A DNA stretch of 7,458 nt from contig JAEUIK010000730.1 in NCBI GenBank assembly GCA_016793185.1, forward strand, positions 1-7,458, read 5' to 3'. The stretch comes from Planctomycetaceae bacterium (GTDB lineage Bacteria; Planctomycetota; Planctomycetia; Pirellulales; JAEUIK01). The position numbers were made by a program, and so were the translations under genes. How positions within the stretch are numbered: position 1 is the first letter of the stretch; every line of letters starts with the position of its first letter. Of this stretch, positions 1-6,842 are shown one piece after another. Under the pieces are notes generated by a model that saw nothing but the letters and a program-made list of their open reading frames with translations, was not told where the DNA came from and ran no database searches.

Positions 1-1611
1 GGTGCTACCGGCGGCGCCGCGCAAGACTTGATCTTCTTCGGTCCGCTGCGCCCCGTGAGGATCCGGTTGCATTTGTACGTCGATGGCCGCCCGTTTCGCG
101 ACGTCTGGCGCGACCACGCCCGCGGGTATGTGCAGTCGCTCGACGCGAATCAGGATGGCCGCATCGATCGCGCCGAGGCCCAGCAGGCGCGTCCGTCGCT
201 CGCCTCGTTGGCGGCGGGCGCGGGGAGTACTGAGGGTAACGCGTCGCTGGCGCGCTTCGTCGCGGAGCGCCCTGCAGGGGCGCCGCTCGAGGAGTGCTTG
301 CGCTGGCAGGAAACGACGGCCGACGGGCCATTCTCGGTCACGGAATCGGCCGCGGCCGCGCTCTCCGACGGCGCGCTGCTGGAGCTCATCGACGCCGACC
401 GCGATCGCCGACTTTCGCGCGTTGAGCTTGGCGCGGCCATCGATGTTCTCCGCCGCCGCGATTTCGACAACAACGAAGCCCTCACGCGCAACGAGCTGAT
501 CTCGGGCGCGGCGCTCTATCAGAGCGTCTCTCCGCGGGGCGAGGTCCCGCCGGCAGCATCGGGACCGGACGAGCAACGCCCGGCCAATGCAGACCGAACC
601 GGCGACGATCGCAGCCGGTTTCTCTTGATCGTTCACGCACAAACCTCGCCGGCCGAAATCGCGGGCGCGATCCTGGACCGCTACGACCGCGACGGAAATC
701 GACGCCTGACGTGCCGGTTGGCGGCGCGCGAGGTTGCCCTCGGCGACGAACTGTTTGCGGCGCTCGATCACAGCGGCGACGACGCGTTGGATATCGACGA
801 ACTGGGAGCCTTCGCCGCACGCGCGCCCGACGTCGAGCTGAGTATTCAGTTTGGGCAGCTGTCAGCGGAAGTTCCTGCCTTGGCGAGCGCCGGGACAGCG
901 TTGTCCGCCGGCATGCGCATCCGCGCGCGGAGCGATGGCAGCTATAAGCTCGAATTGCCCGATGCGACCGTCGATTTGCGGCGCGACAATCGGCATCCCA
1001 CCAAGAACCGCGCGCAGGAGATCGACTTTCGCAGCTTCGACGCCGATGCGAATGGCTATCTCGACGCGCCGGAGGCCGCCCGCGTGATCGGCAAGGCGCC
1101 GCTTGCGCTGCTCGACGCCGACAACGACGGCATGGTTCAGCCCGCGGAGTTCGAGGCCTTTGTGACGCGCGAAGGAGACGCCGCCGGGGCACGCCTCGTG
1201 CTCGCGCTGACCGGCGAGGGGCAGAATCTCTTCGAGCAGATCGATGCCAACTTCGATGGTGGACTGACCCCGCGCGAGCTGCGCACCGCCGCCGAGCAGC
1301 TGGCCAATCAGGATCTGAATGGCGACGGCTATCTGGATGGCGATGAATTGCCGCAACAGGTCGGGCTATTGCTGGCGCGCGGCCGATTGCGGCTGGCGGA
1401 CATGTCCAACTCGGCGGCTCTGCGCCGCCCGCGAGGGACGGTGCGCGTCGAGGAAGAAGTCGGCCCGGGCTGGTTTCGCAAGATGGACCGCAACCGCGAC
1501 GGCGACGTGAGCCCCCGCGAGTTCCTGGGCACGGCCGCCCAATTCGAGCACTTCGACGCCAACCGGGATGGTTTGATCGCAGCGGACGAAGCCGAAGCTC
1601 GCGGCGAATGA
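1..1611 (+). CDS. Multi-EF-hand calcium-binding protein, 5' partial
   Basis: The reading frame is open from base 1, so the true start lies upstream; a TTG at 28 is the first possible start codon but has no reason to be used. In the 536 visible residues (residue 1 = bases 1-3) there are eleven 12-residue EF-hand-like loops. Seven fit the calcium consensus well, with acidic or Asn residues at 1, 3 and 5, Gly at 6 and Glu at 12: residues 48-59, 347-358, 372-383, 415-426, 438-449, 496-507 and 519-530. Four are degenerate: 131-142 (Arg at 6), 154-165 (Glu at 6), 229-240 (Leu replaces the final Glu) and 256-267 (Asp at 6). Most loops pair at a 23-27 residue pitch. Residues about 275-330 hold no loop and look beta-rich. 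Large EF-hand proteins like this are common in planctomycetes and are usually exported; the signal peptide would be upstream and cannot be seen. Role inferred: calcium binding or a calcium-stabilised scaffold. The partner is unknown. Confidence 0.9.
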   Translation, partial: GATGGAAQDLIFFGPLRPVRIRLHLYVDGRPFRDVWRDHARGYVQSLDANQDGRIDRAEAQQARPSLASLAAGAGSTEGNASLARFVAERPAGAPLEECLRWQETTADGPFSVTESAAAALSDGALLELIDADRDRRLSRVELGAAIDVLRRRDFDNNEALTRNELISGAALYQSVSPRGEVPPAASGPDEQRPANADRTGDDRSRFLLIVHAQTSPAEIAGAILDRYDRDGNRRLTCRLAAREVALGDELFAALDHSGDDALDIDELGAFAARAPDVELSIQFGQLSAEVPALASAGTALSAGMRIRARSDGSYKLELPDATVDLRRDNRHPTKNRAQEIDFRSFDADANGYLDAPEAARVIGKAPLALLDADNDGMVQPAEFEAFVTREGDAAGARLVLALTGEGQNLFEQIDANFDGGLTPRELRTAAEQLANQDLNGDGYLDGDELPQQVGLLLARGRLRLADMSNSAALRRPRGTVRVEEEVGPGWFRKMDRNRDGDVSPREFLGTAAQFEHFDANRDGLIAADEAEARGE

Positions 1612-1617
1612 TCGCCG
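1602..1617. other. Short hairpin straddling the EF-hand gene stop codon
   Basis: CGGCGA and TCGCCG form a perfect 6-bp inverted repeat around the loop ATGA, which contains the TGA stop. It lies where two convergent genes end 16 bases apart, so it could pause transcripts from either side. Neither strand has a following T-run, so it is not a standard intrinsic terminator. A chance stem is possible in DNA this GC-rich. Confidence 0.25.
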
Positions 1618-1627
1618 GACCGCGCCG

Positions 1628-2722
1628 TTAAGGTCTCCAGAGGTCGATGGGCTTGGCGGGATCCGTGGCCAGCGGCAGTGTAACCTTGCGGCCGGCGCCG
1701 GCCGAGGCGTAGGCGGCTTGCACGATCTCCAACACGGCGCGGCCATCTTCGCCCGTCACGATCGGTTGCTTGTCGTTGCGTACGCAGTCGACGAAGTGTG
1801 CCATTTCCTGGGGAAACCCGTAGTTCCACGACTCTTCGTACATGGTGAAGGTCCAGCCGACGGTCGAGCCCGCTTTCTCGACGGCGTAGTCGTAACCGAT
1901 TTTCGAGTAGGTGTGGATCGAGTTGCCGCGGAGCAGGTCGGCGTAAGCCTGACCCTGGGTGCCATAAACTTCGGCGCGGTCGTCCATGCCCCCCGGTTTG
2001 GCCCAGCTCTCTTCGGCCATGCCGACACAGCCATTGTCGAACTCGACGACGATGATTGCGTCGTCGTCGCCGCGCGTCTTGTCGCCGTGCACGTGCGTGC
2101 CAAGTTGCGCGTAGACGCTGGTGGCGCGGGGGCGGTGGCGGCAGTCGGGTCCCGAGAGGATCCAGCGAAAGAACTCGAACGCGTGGCAGCCCATGTCGAA
2201 CGTGACGCCGCCGCCGGAGAGATTGACGTCCCAGAACCAGGCCGAATGGGGGCCATCATGCTTCTCGGCCTGCTTGACGAGATAGGGTTTGCCGAGCGCG
2301 CCCGAGTCGAGCAGCTGCTTCAGCCGGACGTACTTGGGGGCAAAGCAGAGCTCTTCGGCATACATCAATTTGACGCCCGCCTTCCGGCAGGCGGCGAGCA
2401 TGCGATCGCACTCGGCCAGGTTCATGGCCATCGGCTTTTCGAGCACGACGTGCTTGCCGGCCGCGGTCGCGGCCAGCACGGCCTCGCAATGCAAATAGTT
2501 TGGCAACCCAAGCACGACCAGCTCGATGTCGCTCTGCGCGAACATTTCGCGGTAATCGAGAAACCACCGCGCGATGCCGCGCTGTTCGGCGAACGAGCGA
2601 ACGTGGTCCAGGGTGGGCGAGGCGACGCCGCGCACCACGGCGCCGGGCACGCGCGCCAGCGCCTCGTAGTGCAAGTTGCTGATGAACTGGCTGCCGACCA
2701 GGCCGATTCCAATCTCGCGCAT
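1628..2722 (-). CDS. Gfo/Idh/MocA-family NAD(P)-dependent oxidoreductase
   Basis: The protein has 364 residues, a usual length for this family. Residues 3-120 form the N-terminal Rossmann domain. The EKP motif (E95-K96-P97) carries the lysine that in characterised members acts at the substrate and nicotinamide. Residues about 125-345 form the C-terminal alpha/beta substrate domain, with GGGVTFDMGCH at 170-180 supplying the conserved Asp176 and His180. The family oxidises or reduces sugars, inositols and related polyols with NAD(P) in the cytoplasm; the substrate here cannot be read from sequence. The start is ATG at 2720-2722 because an AAGGAG ribosome site lies 5 bases upstream and the Rossmann strand begins at once; the open frame continuing to 2839 is not homologous-looking. 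An oddity: the dinucleotide-binding loop reads GSQFIS, so the second and third glycines of GxGxxG are Gln and Ser. The gene follows the FHA/coiled-coil gene on the same strand after 133 bases and converges on the EF-hand gene. Confidence 0.95.
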   Translation of the reverse strand: MREIGIGLVGSQFISNLHYEALARVPGAVVRGVASPTLDHVRSFAEQRGIARWFLDYREMFAQSDIELVVLGLPNYLHCEAVLAATAAGKHVVLEKPMAMNLAECDRMLAACRKAGVKLMYAEELCFAPKYVRLKQLLDSGALGKPYLVKQAEKHDGPHSAWFWDVNLSGGGVTFDMGCHAFEFFRWILSGPDCRHRPRATSVYAQLGTHVHGDKTRGDDDAIIVVEFDNGCVGMAEESWAKPGGMDDRAEVYGTQGQAYADLLRGNSIHTYSKIGYDYAVEKAGSTVGWTFTMYEESWNYGFPQEMAHFVDCVRNDKQPIVTGEDGRAVLEIVQAAYASAGAGRKVTLPLATDPAKPIDLWRP

Positions 2723-2727
2723 CGCCG

Positions 2728-2733
2728 CTCCTT
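2728..2733 (-). promoter_or_regulatory. Ribosome binding site AAGGAG of the oxidoreductase
   Basis: The minus strand reads AAGGAG, 5 bases before the ATG at 2722. This is the best Shine-Dalgarno match in the window and fixes the start against the 39-codon in-frame extension up to 2839. Confidence 0.75.
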
Positions 2734-2837
2734 CGGAAAGTTTCGCTGGCAGCGACTCGCGGCCGGCGAGAGCGGCAGTCTGCCCCTGGGAGCGGGAATC
2801 GTCAAGCGTGTGGCCAGTGCGAACCAACAGCGGGATC

Positions 2838-2855
2838 ACCGCGACCAGACGCGGT
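2838..2855 (-). terminator. Possible weak hairpin just after the FHA/coiled-coil gene
   Basis: On the minus strand ACCGCG and CGCGGT form a perfect 6-bp stem around a 6-base loop, starting at the base after the TGA stop (2856-2858). No T-tract follows, so intrinsic termination is doubtful. It could attenuate read-through into the oxidoreductase or protect a 3' end, or be a chance stem in GC-rich DNA. Confidence 0.25.
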
Positions 2856-5408
2856 TCACTCTTCCGAGCCGGGCTGGACGGCGCCGCGAGCTTGATCTGC
2901 CGTGGACTCTTCGCTGGCCACGGCCATCTGCACCAGTCGGCGCACTTTCAGGGTCGCTTCGATGCCCCAGACAATCGCCCCCAGGTAGCAGGCTCCGCCC
3001 GCCAGCAGTCCGAACCAGCCGATCTGCGGCGCCCAACTGACGAGCACCGTCCCGGCCACCAGGGCGCTGAGAAAGACGACGACCTTGACGTAGAGATCGT
3101 TCGTCAATTGGTTGCGGCTGTGCGTCTCGAGGGCCGCCTTGACGGACTGGTTGGCCAACTCGCGCATCGCGGAGATATCGCTCGCCGAAGGCAGCGGTTG
3201 GCGGCGCGGTCCCGTCGCTGTGGACTGGCCTTCCGGAGTGCCAACCAGACCCCTGTCGCCCGCCCGTGAGGCATCGCCAGCCGGAGCAGGCTCGCTGGGA
3301 GCGGGAACTGCGAGTTGCGTTGGTGCGGCAATCTTCTCCGCTTTCTTGATTCCGGCACTCGGCGCCGAACCGGCCTCGCCGCGAGTGCGACTCAAGAGCT
3401 GCGCCATGTACCGTTGGATGATCTGTTCTTCGCTGCCTTCATCGAGATCGTCGACCGACGTCGTCCCCGCGGGGATCGCCGCCGACGGTTCCGCTGCCGC
3501 GACCTCGTGCGTGTCGCCCGCACCGCATTCCGGCTCATCCTCGGCCGACACGTCATCCGCCGGCGCGACCTGGTCGTCGTTCTCCGATGGCAGCTCCTCG
3601 CGCAGGATCGAGAGCGCGGCGAGCCGTTGAAAGATCGCTTCGTCGTTACCTGGGCACGCGTCCTCGTTGGGCTGGGGCCCGGCATCGACCGCTGCTTCGA
3701 GCCCAGCCGCCGTTACGAGGGTGGCCGTGCCGCCTGCCGTCGATTCTTCCAGTCGCTGCTCGCGTTCGCCGAGGGAATGTTCGCGCGCGTCCAGTTCGGC
3801 AGCGCGCTGCCGCAGCGACGCAAGAGCCTCGCCCAACTCGGTCTCGCGCCGGGCAAGTCGCTCGAGCTGTTCCTCGCACTGGCGACGATCGGCATCGAAT
3901 TGGGTGCGAGCCTGGTCGGCCGCGGCACGCTGCGACAGCAACTCGGCCTCGAAGTCGGACCGGGCTTGCGCGAGTTCGTCGCGCTCGGCTTGCCACACTG
4001 CGACTTGGCTCGTTAACTGCTGGGCTTGCACTTCGAGCTCGGCCTGGCGCCCGGCAACCTGGGCCTGGTGCTCAGTGAGGATCGTCTCGCGGCGACTCAG
4101 ATCCTCGCGTATCGCCGCGGCTTGCCGCGTCAGCTCCTCGAGCTGCTGTTGTTGCTCGGCCAGCTGCGCGTGCGCCGCCGACTGCCCGGCCAGCTGGCGT
4201 TCCAGTTCGACTTCGCGCTTCGTGAGTTCCGCTTCCCGCGCCGTGGACTGACTTTGGGATTCCGCGAACGATTCGCGCTCTGAGGCCAGACGCTGCACCG
4301 CGGCTTCGAGTTCCGTGCGCTCTGTGGTCAGCGTCTGACGCTGCCGACCGAGCTCCGCCTGAGCTTCCGCGACATCGGATTGGGTTTTCTCCAGAGCCTC
4401 GCGGTCGCGCTCGATATCGCGCCTCGCGGCCTCCAACTCCTCGCGTACCGGGTTGGCAGAGTCGGCCGTGGCCTGCACCTCGCTCGCGACTGTGACGCCT
4501 GCGGTTCGACTCGCTTCTTCCTCTGCCCAGGCGGTCTCGCGCGCAGCCAATGCCGCCTCGCGCTCCGCCCAGACCGCGGCGGCTGCTGCCTGCTGGGCTT
4601 GCCACTCGCGGCGCTCGGCTTGCAGCCGTTCCGCCGCAGCGGATTGTTCCTCCCTCAGGCTGACGCGTTGTCCTTTGATCTCGTTGACTGACGCGGCGAT
4701 CGTCGCCGCCTGCGCGTCGAGTTCGCGCCGAAGCTGATCATTGGCCGCCTCGCGGCGCTGCGCATCGCTTTCGCGGCAGCAGATTTCGGCCGCCAGCGTA
4801 TCCAGCAGGACCTGCCGCTTGTGCAGTTCTTCGGCCAGGCGGAGCACTTGCTCGGTCTTACGGTGTAAATCGAGCTCGTTCCGTTCGAGGGCTCCGGCGC
4901 GACGGGCCAGATCTGCCGTGCGCGATTCGAGTGCGGTCGTGCGGTCGAGGCAGCGCCGAGGGTCCGACTCAGTCAGACGCTGACGCCACTCGGCAACCGT
5001 GGTAGGCGAGGCGTCGGCGAGAACCTCCAGCTCAACGCTCCCTAGTTGCAGGCGATCGCCGACCGCGAGCCGCGCGTCGCTGAAGTCGCGGCCGTTGAGG
5101 CGGACCCCCTGTGACCATTTGCGAACGATCGTCTGTTCCGCGCCGCGCAGGATCAGGCACTGCACAGCGCTCAGGCGCCTCGGCCCGTCTCCGCCCGCGT
5201 CCTTTCCCCCGGCGCTCAAATAGCACTTGGGTCGAGCGAGCTCGATGATCTCGCCGGCGCGCGATCCCGTGCAGTACCCCAATGCCAAGGGATGAACCCC
5301 GGCCACGCCCGCGATTTCGGAAACGTGTTCGAGAACAGACTGACCCATGTTGCCGTACCTTGTGCGCAGAAATTGGACCGCCCATGGCGCGAAACCGAGT
5401 TTCGGCAC
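2856..5408 (-). CDS. FHA-like domain / long coiled coil / C-terminal double-TM protein
   Basis: The protein has 850 residues. Residues about 48-130 resemble an FHA domain: after the usual strands come a Ser-Ala-Val-Gln-Cys segment at 80-84 (normally S-x-x-H), then SQGVRLNGR at 99-107 and an L..GD.L.LG ending. The phosphopeptide-binding Ser80 is kept, while the usual His and Asn are Gln83 and Gln100. Residues about 150-556 are a Glu/Gln/Arg/Ala-rich coiled coil. Residues 560-745 are an acidic, then Pro/Ala-rich, probably disordered linker holding a helical island (EEQIIQRYMAQLLSRTRGE, 660-678). Residues 747-768 look like an amphipathic helix. Two membrane helices follow (about 776-793 and 797-816), with a 34-residue tail, so the FHA and coiled coil should be cytoplasmic. 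The GTG start has AGGAG 7 bases upstream; ATG at 5346-5348 (residue 21), preceded by a weaker AAGG, is an alternative. Known for such parts: FHA domains bind phosphothreonine peptides and coiled coils build scaffolds. A role as a membrane-tethered scaffold is inference; no enzyme motif is seen. Confidence 0.88.
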   Translation of the reverse strand: MPKLGFAPWAVQFLRTRYGNMGQSVLEHVSEIAGVAGVHPLALGYCTGSRAGEIIELARPKCYLSAGGKDAGGDGPRRLSAVQCLILRGAEQTIVRKWSQGVRLNGRDFSDARLAVGDRLQLGSVELEVLADASPTTVAEWRQRLTESDPRRCLDRTTALESRTADLARRAGALERNELDLHRKTEQVLRLAEELHKRQVLLDTLAAEICCRESDAQRREAANDQLRRELDAQAATIAASVNEIKGQRVSLREEQSAAAERLQAERREWQAQQAAAAAVWAEREAALAARETAWAEEEASRTAGVTVASEVQATADSANPVREELEAARRDIERDREALEKTQSDVAEAQAELGRQRQTLTTERTELEAAVQRLASERESFAESQSQSTAREAELTKREVELERQLAGQSAAHAQLAEQQQQLEELTRQAAAIREDLSRRETILTEHQAQVAGRQAELEVQAQQLTSQVAVWQAERDELAQARSDFEAELLSQRAAADQARTQFDADRRQCEEQLERLARRETELGEALASLRQRAAELDAREHSLGEREQRLEESTAGGTATLVTAAGLEAAVDAGPQPNEDACPGNDEAIFQRLAALSILREELPSENDDQVAPADDVSAEDEPECGAGDTHEVAAAEPSAAIPAGTTSVDDLDEGSEEQIIQRYMAQLLSRTRGEAGSAPSAGIKKAEKIAAPTQLAVPAPSEPAPAGDASRAGDRGLVGTPEGQSTATGPRRQPLPSASDISAMRELANQSVKAALETHSRNQLTNDLYVKVVVFLSALVAGTVLVSWAPQIGWFGLLAGGACYLGAIVWGIEATLKVRRLVQMAVASEESTADQARGAVQPGSEE

Positions 5409-5415
5409 TGTGGTG

Positions 5416-5420
5416 CTCCT
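5416..5420 (-). promoter_or_regulatory. Ribosome binding site AGGAG before the GTG start
   Basis: The minus strand reads AGGAG with 7 bases to the GTG at 5408. This supports the longer N-terminus of the FHA/coiled-coil protein over the internal ATG at 5348. Confidence 0.55.
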
Positions 5421-5424
5421 AGGG

Positions 5425-5453
5425 CATTTAGGTCATAACGGCTAATGGGTCAA
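5425..5453 (-). promoter_or_regulatory. Candidate sigma70-like promoter for the FHA/coiled-coil gene
   Basis: The minus strand has TTGACC (5453-5448, 5 of 6 matches to the -35 consensus), a 17-base spacer, then TAAATG (5430-5425, only 3 of 6 to the -10). It lies in the AT-richest part of the divergent region. The predicted transcript start near 5418 would fall inside the AGGAG site, giving too short a leader for the GTG at 5408 but a normal one for the ATG at 5348, so the promoter and the preferred start conflict. Planctomycete promoters are poorly predicted by E. coli rules. Confidence 0.25.
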
Positions 5454-5460
5454 ACGGTTA
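5431..5460. repeat. Two-copy direct repeat in the divergent intergenic region
   Basis: GGTCATAACGGCTA (5431-5444) and GGTCAAACGGTTA (5448-5460) differ by one inserted base and one C/T change, with starts 17 bases apart. GCTAA (5441-5445) and TTAGC (5458-5462) also form a 5-bp inverted repeat here. The repeats overlap the -35 and spacer of the minus-strand promoter candidate, a usual place for an operator. No regulator is known. Confidence 0.4.
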
Positions 5461-5552
5461 GCAGTCGCGGCGCGGGGCTGTTTTGAGGTCACGCCGCCCC
5501 AATCGTCACCGCCGCGGGGGCACTGCCAGCGGCAGCGGCGCGCAGGCCGGGT

Positions 5553-5590
5553 GCGCTGGGTCGTGACGCTTGCCAGCGACGGCCCAGCGC
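5553..5590 (+). promoter_or_regulatory. Strong imperfect hairpin in the leader of the zinc-ribbon gene
   Basis: GCGCTGGGTCGT (5553-5564) pairs with ACGGCCCAGCGC (5579-5590) over 12 bp with one T-G wobble. After a 2-base bulge (GA), CGCT (5567-5570) pairs with AGCG (5575-5578), closing a TGCC tetraloop: 16 pairs in 38 bases. The wobble is a pair only in plus-strand RNA, since in minus-strand RNA it would be an A-C mismatch. The hairpin ends 46 bases before the ATG at 5637 and is followed by GTTTAGGTTG, too poor in T for a clear intrinsic terminator. Likely a 5'-leader structure affecting stability, attenuation or translation; a protein-binding DNA palindrome is the alternative. Confidence 0.5.
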
Positions 5591-5636
5591 GTTTAGGTTG
5601 CCAGCAGGGTTGTCACGAGGAGTGGGGATTATCGCA

Positions 5637-6842
5637 ATGAGCCGGTCCAAACGGTCGCGCCATTCGCGGCCTGCCAAACCGCGGGGACCGGCGCTCCCCG
5701 CCGCGGCTGCGGCGAGCCCGGGTCGGGATGATCGGTTCGAGGTGCGATGTGGCTGCGGAATCGTCGTGCGCGGCGAGCGGCATCCCGGCGAATCGAGCGT
5801 TGTTTGCCCGAGCTGCGGCCTTGAGCTGCCGCTTCCGGACGCCTCCCCAGGCACGCTTGCGCCGCCGCCGGCGGGTGCGGTTCAGTTCGTGCCGGCGACG
5901 CGCGAGTCGGTGGCCGCAGCCGCCGCGCTCGACAAGCGCGGGACGGTCGCGGCACCCGCGGACGAAGCGGGGCTTCATCCGGATCGACTCGAGCAACGTC
6001 GCCATGTGACCTCTCTGCAGATCCTGGCAGCCGTGGTGTTGCTGTTGGTGGTTGGCACCGTGGCCTGGGGATGGTACTCGCGCCGGCAGCAGCGCTTCTT
6101 GCTCGAGCTGCAGGATCTTACCACGGCCGGTCAAAGCGCGCTGGACCGGGGCGAGTTTGAGCGCGCGGTGGAACTGCTGCGCGAGGCGGATCGGGCTGCG
6201 CGAGGGCTGCATGCCACCGACGCCCAGGGGCAGCTTGCCCGACAGCTTTATCGCGAAGCCATGATCTGGTCGCGGCTCGCAGTGAGCGGCATCGACGAGT
6301 TCTTTTTCGCCCGCGCCGCGGCCGCGGCTGGCGCCGGAGCAGGCCTCCCCGCCGAGTTCGATCGCGAATTGGCGGGACGGACGGTCGTGATCCAGGCACA
6401 CGGCGTGCGCACGGCGGCTGCCGCGCCGATGCCCCCTGGCGGCGCTGCGCCCGCCGCTGAGGTCAGGCCGGAACCGAAGCGGCAGCCGGCCCGCCGGCCG
6501 GCTCGACTCCCCTTGGAGCTCGATTGGTTGATTGCGGGCGAGCGCTTTCAGGTCAAGATTTCCCCCAAAGATCTGGCTGACTTACCCGGCGTACCCGAGA
6601 ACGGCGAGCACGAGCTGTTGTTTGGGGCCGAATTGCAGTCGGTCGAACCGGATCCCGCGAGACCCGGCGGCTGGCTCGTCCGGCTGGTTCCTCAAAGCGC
6701 CGTTCTGCTCACCGGCGAGGGGCCATTCGCCTCCATCCATTGGCCCGACCCGGATTCTCTCCGGGAATTGCTCGCAGGGCAGCGGTCGCGCGTGCTTGGC
6801 GAATCCGCGCCACAGGACCAAGAGGAAGAGGCCGCACCATGA
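5637..6842 (+). CDS. Membrane protein with N-terminal zinc ribbon and TPR-like segment
   Basis: The protein has 401 residues from ATG at 5637. Its N-terminus is very basic (MSRSKRSRHSR). A zinc-ribbon-like module has Cys38-x-Cys40 and Cys57-Pro-Ser-Cys60, a Cys pattern often found at the start of planctomycete membrane proteins. One membrane helix lies at about 127-147, flanked by Arg/His before it, which suggests the N-terminus is cytoplasmic and the rest periplasmic. Residues about 153-225 are helical and TPR-like (GQSALDRGEFERAVELLREA). A Pro/Ala linker (260-290) precedes a C-terminal region of unknown fold (292-388) that I do not recognise. The start is less certain than elsewhere: GGGGA lies 8 bases before this ATG and GAGGAG 14 bases before; in-frame GTG (5622) and TTG (5598) are possible but poorly placed. 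Its TGA overlaps the next ATG by four bases, so the two genes are probably translationally coupled and act together at the envelope. Function unknown. Confidence 0.85.
   Translation: MSRSKRSRHSRPAKPRGPALPAAAAASPGRDDRFEVRCGCGIVVRGERHPGESSVVCPSCGLELPLPDASPGTLAPPPAGAVQFVPATRESVAAAAALDKRGTVAAPADEAGLHPDRLEQRRHVTSLQILAAVVLLLVVGTVAWGWYSRRQQRFLLELQDLTTAGQSALDRGEFERAVELLREADRAARGLHATDAQGQLARQLYREAMIWSRLAVSGIDEFFFARAAAAAGAGAGLPAEFDRELAGRTVVIQAHGVRTAAAAPMPPGGAAPAAEVRPEPKRQPARRPARLPLELDWLIAGERFQVKISPKDLADLPGVPENGEHELLFGAELQSVEPDPARPGGWLVRLVPQSAVLLTGEGPFASIHWPDPDSLRELLAGQRSRVLGESAPQDQEEEAAP

Noticed and set aside
482..1192. A 236-codon minus-strand open frame within the EF-hand gene
   Set aside because: Its product is an Arg-rich low-complexity string typical of an antisense frame, while the opposite strand encodes repeated EF-hand loops.
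2723..2839. A 39-codon N-terminal extension of the oxidoreductase
   Set aside because: The AAGGAG site 5 bases before the ATG at 2722 and the immediate Rossmann strand show the shorter start; the extension looks like noncoding read-through.
1718..3040. A 440-codon open frame on the plus strand opposite the oxidoreductase
   Set aside because: It is fully antisense to a gene with clear family motifs, crosses the intergenic gap and into the next gene, and its translation has no recognisable domain. Long antisense frames are expected in GC-rich DNA with few stop codons.
3315..4016. A 233-codon plus-strand open frame within the FHA/coiled-coil gene
   Set aside because: It mirrors the coiled-coil coding bias on the other strand and has no plausible ribosome site or domain.
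2856..5408. Considered an SMC/Rad50-like ATPase or a chemoreceptor because of the long coiled coil
   Set aside because: No Walker A or B, ABC signature, HAMP or methyl-accepting segment is present; the N-terminus is FHA-like and the membrane helices are at the C-terminus.
5598..5636. A TTG start giving 13 more residues to the zinc-ribbon protein
   Set aside because: There is no good ribosome site before it and the ATG at 5637 begins a typical basic cytoplasmic N-terminus.
5613..6401. A 262-codon minus-strand open frame opposite the zinc-ribbon gene
   Set aside because: It is antisense to a frame with a coherent zinc ribbon, membrane helix and coupled downstream start, and shows no domain of its own.
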